From: Endomychus coccineus
Taxonomy: Eukaryota; Arthropoda; Insecta; Coleoptera; Endomychidae
DNA length: 64,000 nt
Direction: 5' to 3'
Assembly: GCA_958510875.1 (NCBI GenBank)
Contig: OY294068.1
Coordinates: 78,549,978-78,613,977, forward strand
Below the pieces are notes generated by a model, which was not told the DNA's origin, searched no databases, and saw nothing but the letters and a program-made list of their open reading frames with translations. This document shows positions 26,301-36,637 of this stretch, in pieces. The position numbers and the translations under genes are program-made. Within the stretch, counting starts at the first letter, position 1, and each line of letters starts with the position of its first letter.

Positions 26301-29300
26301 GTTTGAAATGAATTGAATACAAGGGGAAAAATGAAAATTATTCTAAAGCTTGGCTACTGTGCCAATGTAACAAAAATGTTGTTACAGCTTTGAACATAAT
26401 TTTCTGTTTCAAATGTTTCATCTCATAATTCCTAGTTTTTATTCATGATCACATATTGGTACAATTTAACAATCTTATATTGCTACATTGAATAAGATTT
26501 GTTATCTACTTGTCATCCACTTCCTCCATTAATATATTTGCTCACGATATCCGATCTTCGATTCAAATGGTTGAATTATACCTAGGAATGTGTTGCTTGT
26601 TTGAAATGAATTGAATACAAGGGGAAAAATGAAAATTATTCTAAAGCTTGGCTACTGTGCCAATGTAACAAAAATGTTGTTCCAGCTTTGAACATAATTT
26701 TCTGTTTCAAATGTTTCATCTCATAATTCCTAGTTTTTATTCATGATCACATATTGGTACAATTTAACAATCTTATATTGCTACATTGAATAAGATTTGT
26801 TATCTACTTGTCATCCACTTCCTCCATTAATATATTTGCTCACGATATCCGATCTTCGATTCAAATGGTTGAATTATACCTAGGAATGTGTTGCTTGTTT
26901 GAAATGAATTGAATACAAGGGGAAAAATGAAAATTATTCTAAAGCTTGGCTACTGTGCCAATGTAACAAAAATGTTGTTACAGCTTTGAACATAATTTTC
27001 TGTTTCAAATGTTTCATCTCATAATTCCTAGTTTTTATTCATGATCACATATTGGTACAATTTAACAATCTTATATTGCTACATTGAATAAGATTTGTTA
27101 TCTACTTGTCATCCACTTCCTCCATTAATATATTTGCTCACGATATCCGATCTTCGATTCAAATGGTTGAATTATACCTAGGAATGTGTTGCTTGTTTGA
27201 AATGAATTGAATACAAGGGGAAAAATGAAAATTATTCTAAAGCTTGGCTACTGTGCCAATGTAACAAAAATGTTGTTACAGCTTTGAACATAATTTTCTG
27301 TTTCAAATGTTTCATCTCATAATTCCTAGTTTTTATTCATGATCACATATTGGTACAATTTAACAATCTTATATTGCTACATTGAATAAGATTTGTTATC
27401 TACTTGTCATCCACTTCCTCCATTAATATATTTGCTCACGATATCCGATCTTCGATTCAAATGGTTGAATTATACCTAGGAATGTGTTGCTTGTTTGAAA
27501 TGAATTGAATACAAGGGGAAAAATGAAAATTATTCTAAAGCTTGGCTACTGTGCCAATGTAACAAAAATGTTGTTCCAGCTTTGAACATAATTTTCTGTT
27601 TCAAATGTTTCATCTCATAATTCCTAGTTTTTATTCATGATCACATATTGGTACAATTTAACAATCTTATATTGCTACATTGAATAAGATTTGTTATCTA
27701 CTTGTCATCCACTTCCTCCATTAATATATTTGCTCACGATATCCGATCTTCGATTCAAATGGTTGAATTATACCTAGGAATGTGTTGCTTGTTTGAAATG
27801 AATTGAATACAAGGGGAAAAATGAAAATTATTCTAAAGCTTGGCTACTGTGCCAATGTAACAAAAATGTTGTTACAGCTTTGAACATAATTTTCTGTTTC
27901 AAATGTTTCATCTCATAATTCCTAGTTTTTATTCATGATCACATATTGGTACAATTTAACAATCTTATATTGCTACATTGAATAAGATTTGTTATCTACT
28001 TGTCATCCACTTCCTCCATTAATATATTTGCTCACGATATCCGATCTTCGATTCAAATGGTTGAATTATACCTAGGAATGTGTTGCTTGTTTGAAATGAA
28101 TTGAATACAAGGGGAAAAATGAAAATTATTCTAAAGCTTGGCTACTGTGCCAATGTAACAAAAATGTTGTTCCAGCTTTGAACATAATTTTTTGTTTCAA
28201 ATGTTTCATCTCATAATTCCTAGTTTTTATTCATGATCACATATTGGTACAATTTAACAATCTTATATTGCTACATTGAATAAGATTTGTTATCTACTTG
28301 TCATCCACTTCCTCCATTAATATATTTGCTCACGATATCCGATCTTCGATTCAAATGGTTGAATTATACCTAGGAATGTGTTGCTTGTTTGAAATGAATT
28401 GAATACAAGGGGAAAAATGAAAATTATTCTAAAGCTTGGCTACTGTGCCAATGTAACAAAAATGTTGTTCCAGCTTTGAACATAATTTTTTGTTTCAAAT
28501 GTTTCATCTCATAATTCCTAGTTTTTATTCATGATCACATATTGGTACAATTTAACAATCTTATATTGCTACATTGAATAAGATTTGTTATCTACTTGTC
28601 ATCCACTTCCTCCATTAATATATTTGCTCACGATATCCGATCTTCGATTCAAATGGTTGAATTATACCTAGGAATGTGTTGCTTGTTTGAAATGAATTGA
28701 ATACAAGGGGAAAAATGAAAATTATTCTAAAGCTTGGCTACTGTGCCAATGTAACAAAAATGTTGTTACAGCTTTGAACATAATTTTCTGTTTCAAATGT
28801 TTCATCTCATAATTCCTAGTTTTTATTCATGATCACATATTGGTACAATTTAACAATCTTATATTGCTACATTGAATAAGATTTGTTATCTACTTGTCAT
28901 CCACTTCCTCCATTAATATATTTGCTCACGATATCCGATCTTCGATTCAAATGGTTGAATTATACCTAGGAATGTGTTGCTTGTTTGAAATGAATTGAAT
29001 ACAAGGGGAAAAATGAAAATTATTCTAAAGCTTGGCTACTGTGCCAATGTAACAAAAATGTTGTTCCAGCTTTGAACATAATTTTCTGTTTCAAATGTTT
29101 CATCTCATAATTCCTAGTTTTTATTCATGATCACATATTGGTACAATTTAACAATCTTATATTGCTACATTGAATAAGATTTGTTATCTACTTGTCATCC
29201 ACTTCCTCCATTAATATATTTGCTCACGATATCCGATCTTCGATTCAAATGGTTGAATTATACCTAGGAATGTGTTGCTTGTTTGAAATGAATTGAATAC

Positions 29301-29554
29301 AAGGGGAAAAATGAAAATTATTCTAAAGCTTGGCTACTGTGCCAATGTAACAAAAATGTTGTTACAGCTTTGAACATAATTTTCTGTTTCAAATGTTTCA
29401 TCTCATAATTCCTAGTTTTTATTCATGATCACATATTGGTACAATTTAACAATCTTATATTGCTACATTGAATAAGATTTGTTATCTACTTGTCATCCAC
29501 TTGCTCCATGAATATATTGGCTCACTATATCTGATCTTTGATCCAAATATTCAA
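20317..29554 (+). repeat. Satellite domain 2: 8-monomer (2384-bp) higher-order repeat
   Basis: Scoring GTT[A/C]CAG and ATTTT[C/T]TG, units 28-35 (20317-22700) read AC, CT, CT, AC, CC, AC, AC, CC. Units 36-43 (22701-25084) and 45-52 (25383-27766) repeat this series exactly. Units 53-58 (27767-29554) repeat its first six steps. Unit 44 (25085-25382) is one extra CC monomer, consistent with a single-unit duplication or a misaligned exchange. Units 17-27 (17039-20316) form an irregular transition zone. Confidence 0.85.
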
Positions 29555-29796
29555 ATTACAACTAGAGTGTGTAGCTTGAAACAGTGAAAAAAAATTATTC
29601 TAACGCTTGGTTACTTTGCCAATGTAACAAAAATGTTGTTACAGGTTTGGACATAATTTTGTGTTTCAAATGTTTCACCTCAATAATTTTATTCATGATC
29701 CCAAATTGATGCAATTTAACAAAGTTATATTACTACAGTGAATAAAATTTGTTTACTTCTCATCCACTTGCTCCATGAATATATTTGTTCAATAGT
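29555..29796 (+). repeat. Diverged edge monomer of the satellite
   Basis: From about 29503 onward the sequence is clearly the same monomer but with many substitutions and a roughly 21-bp deletion: the AATGTAACAAAAATG word sits at offset 66 instead of 87. It ends near 29790. Diverged terminal units are expected where unequal exchange no longer homogenises the array. It abuts LINE-A. Confidence 0.9.
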
Positions 29797-29987
29797 GTTG
29801 GTTAAAATTAAATGAAGTGGACTGAAAGTTTGGTTGTTGCTGATTTTCACTGCTAACACTTCATTAGTTCATCAGTTTAAAGCTGTTCTTGGCAGTGGTC
29901 TTTGTGTTACTCCTACTATGCAAGTTTTGGATAATCTACAAAACTTCTTTGATCTTACGTAATATAATGATGTCATCAATGCTGATG
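29797..29987 (+). pseudogene. LINE-A (jockey-like), fragment 1: endonuclease region
   Basis: The plus-strand frame ending VLDNLQNFFDLT (stop) YNDVINAD continues directly across the hAT-2 insertion into fragment 2 once the insertion and one copy of its 8-bp duplication are removed. This region corresponds to the C-terminal part of an apurinic-type endonuclease of a non-LTR retrotransposon. An internal stop lies just upstream of the insertion site, so it was already decaying. Confidence 0.65.
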
Positions 29988-30158
29988 CAAGGGCGGATCC
30001 AGCTTTGGCGCCAGGAGGGGGTCACATAGTCGTGGTCAAGTCAAGAACTTATTATTTAATTTTGATAACAATAGATACAAGTAAAAAGTAGGTATTTTAT
30101 TAATGTACGTAAGTACTGTGCTTAAAAATATTTATTCTTTATTGTACACTTGAAAAAC

Positions 30159-30404
30159 TTAGCACATAATAACTTGTACATATTGCCATCTTCTCTTGAA
30201 GAGATCCAGAGAAGCACTATCACGCACGGAATGAGGCAGCCTATTCATATTCCATAACCGTGGTGAATGATTTGTCATAACAGCAAGAGGTATGTCAAGG
30301 GGTATGACGCAAAACTCCGCAAAAGTGAAGAGGTGGTACGACAAGGGTTTCCAACAAACAAAATAGAAACAGACAAAATACATATATTTAAATAACAAAA
30401 TCAA
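30159..30404 (-). pseudogene. Possible LINE C-terminal fragment overlapping the hAT-2 3' end
   Basis: An 81-codon ORF contains RLWNMNRLPHSVRDSASL and ends FKRRW, which resembles the end of the last ORF of jockey/CR1-like LINEs (LWN-LP-R-S-x-S-L-x-x-F-K). It lies between the hAT-2 stop codon and its left terminus. It is short and unsupported by flanking RT sequence, so it may be a small captured LINE tail or a coincidence. Confidence 0.3.
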
Positions 30405-33135
30405 TTTTTCTTTTACGTCTTCCCCCGAAACGCGTTATTACGTCATTTACGTCAATGGGTAGGTTTTTATGAACGTGGAGAAGTGCCAGTCCGGTTAGGC
30501 GATCTTCAACCATTGAAGATCTTAGCCACGATTTGATTCTGCGCAACGTAGAGAAAGACCTTTCTGCTGTCGCTACACTGACAGGTAGTGTAGCCATAAT
30601 ACATAAAAATTTTCTTATATTAGGATACATATCGATGTCACAATTTAAAATAAGATCAGAAATCAACTGCGGTATATCCTGGCTCCGCTGCCACGCCTGC
30701 CACTTCACCATCCACAGCCGATATTCATTTACAATGACAGAAACTGGAGTGTTATCTAGTAATAATGTATAGTCGGTAGCTATTTGTTTCACAGTTTCAA
30801 TGTCTTCATTACTATATTCGCTTTTTGGCAAGAAAAAGCTTAGCCGAAACAAATTAAGTACATCAGGAGACAGGCGGTCCTGGAGATCACTTATTATTGA
30901 ATCTAGAAGAGGGATATATATAGCTCTGCGGAAATACTCTTCAGCAGATTGAGCAGGTTGGTTATTGGCCCTATGTATTTGTTTTGATACTATTCTGGGG
31001 CATTTAATTTCTACATCTAGCTGTTCAGCTATTTCTTTAGCCTCTTCAAAAAGCTGTCGGTAGATTACGTCCACATTTTCTCTTTTATTTTGTAAAACAC
31101 TCAAAGTATCATTAATAGCGTCCGTAGCTTTTTTTAAATCAATTGAGTTCGATTGCAGTATTCTGCTTAAAGATACAGTAGTACCTGAAAAATAAAAAGT
31201 AAGTGACTGTGTGTGTAGTGCATAAACTAAGAATTTATAACTTAATATAAACGGTATGTACTCGTAGCATAAAATATTAACAAAACAACAACATAATTTT
31301 AAAGTAGGTTTAGTATACTCGTATAAGTTCATTTGCCAAACAATAAGAAATAAAATAATTTAGGGAAGTACCCACCTAATACATCACTTAAGCAGATGGA
31401 GGATATAATAAAGTCAGAACTGCGCAATGTTTGCAGCAAGCAATGCGCATCATTGGCAGTTTTATTGTCTTGCCAAGCAGAAATCTTTTCCAGAGCGCTA
31501 CAAATTTTGACTAAGTTGTCTCCTTGAAATTGAAGATGCCCATCATGCCTCTCTACCCAACGTGTCTCACAAATGCCTTGCATGGCAGCTCCGAGTTCTA
31601 TTTTAAAAATTTCATGCCTCTTAGCGGATGCATTGGCAAATGCCACAACTTTTCTCATTGTGCCAGATGTATTGCGACAGGAAACTACTTTAGATGATCT
31701 TGCCAATGAGTTATTGAGCACATGGTTGTTGCACGGGCAACGTTTAGCATGAATGGCTATTTTCATCAATTCTTGCACTGCACCTTTTGTATCTGATGCC
31801 ATAACCGAGCAGCTGTCAGTTCCAATACCCACACACCAAGATAAATCTAAGTTAAATTTGGTACACAGATTTTCAACGATTTTCGCCAATGCTACACCTG
31901 TCAATCGAGGCTCTATGTCACCTGAATTGTTGTCTTCACGTCTAAGAGCATCGTAGGTATCACAAAAAGTCACAAATAATACCATCATGCAAATATCGGA
32001 ATGATAGGCTCAGCTGTGAGATATGTGATATATCTGTTGTTTCATCGAACAAAATTGAAAAATATTTAGCTTCCCGCACATTCTGTAAAATGTTTTCCTG
32101 AATGATTTCTGCGCAAACATCTATCAACTCATTTTGTACAGTCTTGCTGATGTACGTGGCGTTGGATTTTGAAGATTCTAAATGTTGCTGCAATGCGATA
32201 TCGCCAGAATCAATACGGAATTTTAAAAGGGCTCTAAAATTCCCTTCATCGGCTACTACGCTGTCATAGTTCAGCAATTTACCATCGTCGCGATGGCCAC
32301 GTAACGATATATGTTGATGGCCACAAAATATTATAGTTTTTACGATTGGTCGCAAACGTTCTCTATTTTCATTTATTTGTTTCAGTCTTTGACTATTTAC
32401 TTTGTTCATTATGTTAATTTCCGGTTTATGAAACCTCAATAAAAAGTTCTTCCCTGCTTTGACAGCTAATTCGTGGTATTTGTTTCGCTGGTGTGTTAGC
32501 AGAACACCATTTTCACCTAGCAAATTATCGAAAGCTTTTAATGGTTCTTTTACGAGTCGACATAAAGGTGTTTTTGTCTGTATACCACCTCCAGGAGCTA
32601 CGACAAACAAAGCACAGTACTTGCAGTAAAGACCCTGGTCTTTATGCGACAAAACAAGCCAGTGAAACTTGTCAAGGTGAGACTTCTGAGCATATTTTTT
32701 TGTTTGTTTTCCTTTTTTATTAACAACACAATGCGGGAAAGTATAATTAGGGGGAGGCTGCCAATGCTTTTCAAGCAACATAGCTTTAGTTGAATCATCT
32801 ATATTTTCCCCTATATAACAAGCAATATCTGAAGCAAACTTTGGTTGAGAAAGTGAAGTCTTTATCCGATCAGAATCAGAAGTCGACGTACATATTGTAG
32901 GCTGAATATCGTTAGTAACAGGAGAGAATGTTTTTTCTTCATCTATGGTTAATGTGGGCAATGTAGCTGTAGAAGCAGAAGCATCGGCAATACAATTATT
33001 TTCATCTGTAGTTGTTGTAGGTGAATTTTTCGAGTGAGCAATCTCAAGCCTTGGTTTCTTTGGGAAAAATGAATCTATTTTTTTTAATGAACGTTTCAAT
33101 CCACCACTACCATCTCCTTTTCCCTTAGAATCACC
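30388..33135 (-). pseudogene. hAT-2 transposase (zf-TTF / hAT dimerisation), one frameshift
   Basis: The first recognisable exon starts at 33135 after a TTGCAG acceptor; the upstream exon with the start codon was not identified. The N-terminal part carries KKIDSFFPKKPR, a TTF-type zinc region (LYCKYCALF, THQRNKYHE) and ILFDETTDISH with the first acidic residue. A frameshift falls near 31970. GIGTDSCSVMAS (second acidic residue) and CETRWVERHDG follow. An intron (31185-31375, donor GTGGGT, acceptor CAG) is phase-compatible. The last exon (30388-31184) ends in the hAT dimerisation domain with VSVATAERSFSTLRRIKSWL. All domains of a full-length transposase are present, so this copy is nearly intact. 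Confidence 0.85.
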
Positions 33136-34811
33136 CTGCAAGCAAAACCATGCAAATTTCACCATGCAAATTTCACACCCCACAACAGACAACAGACTGT
33201 TGCAAATACATATTAAATATATTATACATAAAAACGCCCACATTCGCTATAGTACAGGCTGGTGGTGCAGGCGCATTACCTCACAAACAAAGCAAAACCA
33301 TGCAAATTTCACACCCCACATCAGACAACAAACTTTTGTAAACATATGAGTTATAAGTACATAAAAACATAATAATATAAGTAGTTTTACAGTCCACTGC
33401 ATTTTCCATAAAGACTTTACTTAAGTTTAGGCCCCTACACGAATTTTTATTAGGTAGGTACTTACCTACATCAAATAGGTAATACCTACTTACTTTAGGT
33501 ATAGTGTTAAACAAGCAAAACAATTTCAGTTTCTCTAATATTTTATAGTTCTTAAAAATCTGTAATATACAAATAAAGTAAAAAGTAGTAGGTAGGTAGA
33601 TTACTATTTACTTGTTGTAAATGCATGCCTGTTAATGAAGCGCAATGTTTTTGTGTCGCGCAATAGTTTGCATCGAAGTTTTCGCTAGGTGCCTTTAAAA
33701 ACTTTAACCAAGATTATTTTTAAGTTTATGCATGCTATATTCATTCTGTTGGTTGCTCTCTTATTTTATTTTTAAAGAGCATTAAAATCAGTGTGGTCAC
33801 GACGATACACTTGATTTCATTGTGTGAATTTATCTAAGATTTTAGGTTAGGTCAGTAAGCTTAAGGTGCTACCCTGACCCAATGACAGAGAGAAAGACAA
33901 TAAATACGACATTCAACACAGTCGACAGGGACGACGAACGACGCGGGTTCTCTGTCCGACTAACATTTTATTGAAATTTAATTATTAAAAAATTCAACTT
34001 TCATATTTTTTCAAAAATGAAATATTTAAATTATTGAATTTCTTATCTATTGGTGTAAACCAATAAAACAAATAAAATCAACTTTTGAAGGAGATGAAGG
34101 TTTTTTTGTGAATTTTTAACCAAGTAAATACGAAGCTTAATAAAAAAACTAAATGAGGATTTTAAAGATAAAACGTTAAAGACTTATGTGGACTTTACAT
34201 TTACTTTTCATTTCCTTCAGTTTTTGAGGGTATAGCATCTAAAGATAGCGAAAAAACGGGATTGGGTCCGGGAAACGCCTTAATGCTCTTCGATCTCCCT
34301 CGTCCAACAAAAATATATAAGTAGGCACTCTTTCAGTAAGTAGGTACCTACATATCTACCTATGAGGTACTTTATGAGCATTAACAACAATAACATTTAA
34401 GTTCAAACACACGCACTCACTGGAATAATGAGAAACTGATTACTTACCATTTCTTGTAATTAATGAATTTGCAGCAACAATTTTCAAGAATACTTCTATG
34501 TTAGTTTAGTCGTTCCGATTCAGGTTAGGTCTAGCTAGACGTTACGTAGTCGACAAGCGCCCGCAAGTGTGGCGCGGTAAAATTCAAATTTTCGATGCGT
34601 TCGTTCCCAAACGTTTGCCATCATACAAAGTTATTATATTGAATTAATTAAATATTGAAGGTATATAGTTACTTAAAATCTGTATGATGACAAAATATAT
34701 AAATAAAATCATTATGTTCTATTAGTGGTCCACCTAAGTCCTGGAACTAGCTCAGGGGGGGGGTCATGACCCCCATGACCCCCCCCCCCTGGATCCGCCC
34801 TTGTGCTGATG

Positions 34812-35161
34812 GAAGAATCCTGGATCTAGTTTATAGCAACTTATCAATATCTTTACAGAGAGCCTCGGATGTTTTGTTACCTGAGGATACTTATCATCCG
34901 GCGGTGGAGTTGCTGGTTAATATCGGAACTTTTTGTGAGAATGATAGGGCATGCACCATTCCTTCTTTTTGGGATTGTTTTAAAAATGCCGACTCTGTCG
35001 GTTTATATAATCATTTTGGTACCATCGACTGGTCTTATTTAAACGAACTTTCTGATGTTGACAGTGCTTGTTCTGGTTTTTATGAAACTATTTATTCAGT
35101 ATTAGATCTGTTTGTGCCAAAAAAGAGGGTTCATTTTTCTCGTTCTTATCCTCCATGGTTT
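34812..35161 (+). pseudogene. LINE-A fragment 2: endonuclease end and linker
   Basis: Plus-strand frame GRILDLVYSNLSISL, then PEDTYHPAVELLVN and SRSYPPWF. LDLVYSN and the PEDxxHP block match the end of the apurinic-type endonuclease of jockey-clade LINEs, and YPPWF marks the linker before RT. Sequence stops being LINE-A at about 35161, where the 3' end of the minus-strand R1 element begins. Roughly 200 codons expected between this point and fragment 3 are missing. Confidence 0.8.
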
Positions 35162-35633
35162 GAATAACCTATTTATTATATCCTAGGGCAAGTATCTTAC
35201 CCATCTTTGGATAGAACTAACCCCAAAAGTTTCGTTCATGTCTTGCCTTTGACTTATGTTCTTCTTCCTTGGTACTAATGATCTGCCTGATGATTTTCTC
35301 ATAGGTTTCCCACTTACCTTTGTCTTCAAGCATGTTGTTCAATATATCATTGAGGTTGCTTATGTTAAGTTGAAAGTCGTTGATATTTCTCCGTTCCGTC
35401 TCTCATCTATGGCATTCGATGAATGTGTGGTGAGGGGAATCTAACTCCCCACAGTAGATGCAGTTATCGTTGTTAATCAATTTGAAGCGGCATAGGTATT
35501 TCTTAAAACACCCATGTCCCGTCAACATTTGGGTGATATAGTAATTAACCTTACCGCGTTTCCGGCTCGACCATCTTTCTATATCGGGGATCAAATTTTT
35601 TGTATGTTGAACTTTTAAGGTATTATTCCACCT

Positions 35634-35988
35634 TTTTTTTTAAATTATAACTCGCTTGGTCACTACTACTACGTTTTGGCTCTACTGACTCTGTTTCGTC
35701 CCCTAATTGTTCTCTTAACAACAATAAACTTGAAATGCACTCGTTACAGTCATCTGCTAAAGTTAAGAATACAGATCTTGCGTGATCCAAAAGGTTTTTG
35801 TCTTTGGTGTCTGACAATAAATAACAGTTTGTATAAAGTTTTTCAAATTGTTCTATTCGTTTTTTAGTTTCATTTCTTCTCTCTTGGAGGCTTGATTCTC
35901 TATAAATTCGGTTAGGTTGTTTTTTGAGGTTTGTTCGCAATTTTTCTAGTTGATCTTTTATATTATTTATCTTTTCAATTAGTGCCAT
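35634..35988 (-). pseudogene. Gag N-terminal fragment of the LTR-type insert
   Basis: ATG at 35988 opens a charged, helical frame (IEKINNIKDQLEKLRTNLKK, then RRNETKKRIEQFEKLY) resembling the N-terminal coiled-coil part of insect gypsy-type gag proteins. It has about 118 codons before the insert ends in AAAAAAAAA and the frame runs into R1 sequence and a stop. No nucleocapsid or protease remains. Confidence 0.5.
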
Positions 35989-36409
35989 TAAAATTAAAAA
36001 TCTCTTTAGGACTAACCCAGAATATAAAATTAATAATTGAATAGCTTCCCATTAGAAATCAAAGATTTACAAAATTATGTTATTTCCATTCGTATATATT
36101 TATTTACTTATTGACTCACGCGCGCTTCGATGAAGGTCCTTGCTGATGATGGTCGCTTCTCCGTTGTGCCTCCTACACGGTTGTTTCCTGTCTGTTGAGT
36201 ACTAACATGCTTCTTGTATGATCTTTCTTGATCATCCTACGGTATGCTTTTCTGAAGTGCATCGAGACTATAACGAGAACTGCTATCACGATAATCCATA
36301 TTGCTATTCTCATGTATTGTTTACAGCCCCTGTATCAGTTACTTCCGCATGTTTACTGTTTGTGGTACCCATGGTTTTTCTTTTTTTTTCTTTTAAGGCA
36401 GGGTCGCCA

Positions 36410-36637
36410 TATAGTGGTAGATTAGTTTGGTGGTTCGTAAGGGGTAATTCAATTAATACACATGTGTTCAGTTGCTAGTCGGACATCAATCTGTTTATTC
36501 ATATTTTAATTAAATTGAAACAATCCATAACGAATTACAATAATGTATATAGTGGGAATGTGCCAAGTAAGAGGTGTAATGACCGGCGCCAGGTCTATGT
36601 CTCTTTGAGCTACTTATTTGGCTGTGCATGCACTACA
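36410..36637 (-). repeat. LTR-like segment (228 bp) of the piece inserted in R1
   Basis: On the minus strand it starts TGTAGTG and ends CACTATA, one mutation from a perfect TGTAGTG/CACTACA inverted pair. It is directly followed by TGGCGACC, as expected between a 5' LTR and a primer-binding site. Only one copy is present in the window. Confidence 0.6.

Larger units (their letters stand above)
12271..29554 (+). repeat. Main satellite array: 58 monomers of exactly 298 bp
   Basis: Counting from ATTATACCTAGGAATG, monomer starts fall at 12271, 12569, 12867, 13165 and so on to 29257. The next expected start, 29555, is exactly 58 x 298 bp from the first, so there is no net indel across 17.3 kb. Monomers differ at only a few diagnostic positions: TGT[G/C]CC, GTTGTT[A/C]CAG, ATTTT[C/T]TG and CATGAT[C/G]ACA. 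No long ORF exists in either strand. No internal subrepeat, hammerhead core or CENP-B-box-like motif was recognised. The low divergence implies recent homogenisation, and the total copy number may be underrepresented in assembly. Confidence 0.97.
29988..34803 (-). mobile_element. hAT-2: complete hAT element with 15-bp TIRs and 8-bp TSD
   Basis: CAAGGGCGGATCCAG at 29988-30002 is exactly inverted at 34789-34803. TGCTGATG is duplicated at 29980-29987 and 34804-34811, the 8-bp target duplication typical of hAT. The target was the endonuclease ORF of LINE-A. G/C homopolymers lie just inside both ends. The transposase gene runs on the minus strand. 33136-34788 is the 5' region with no recognisable domain; it contains a roughly 38-bp direct repeat at 33161-33198 and 33297-33334 (about 95 percent identical). 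Confidence 0.95.
35634..36637 (-). mobile_element. LTR-leader-gag retroelement piece inserted in the R1 ORF2
   Basis: The hexamer CCACCT at 35628-35633 recurs at 36638-36643. Removing the insert and one copy restores an uninterrupted R1 frame (SNLMRRW into NNTLKV...LIPDIERW). The insert begins on the minus strand with an LTR-like segment, then TGGCGACCCTGCC (primer-binding-site-like), a leader, and the start of a gag-like ORF. It ends in nine A residues with no second LTR, pol or env. That structure suggests an incompletely reverse-transcribed or retroposed retroelement RNA, or later deletion of the 3' part. Confidence 0.75.

Noticed and set aside
12271..29554. Hammerhead ribozyme or gene inside the satellite monomer
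   Set aside because: No CTGATGA...GAAA arrangement on either strand and no ORF of size; only near-identical non-coding monomers.
12271..29554. CRISPR-like array
   Set aside because: The repeats are contiguous 298-bp units without variable spacers, in a clearly eukaryotic sequence.
33150..33349. Two overlapping small plus-strand ORFs (61-63 codons)
   Set aside because: They are translations of a short direct repeat at the 5' side of the hAT-2 transposase, without domain features.
36120..36200. Hammerhead core on the plus strand near GCTGATGATGGTCGC
   Set aside because: No stem II followed by GAAA; only the first box is present.
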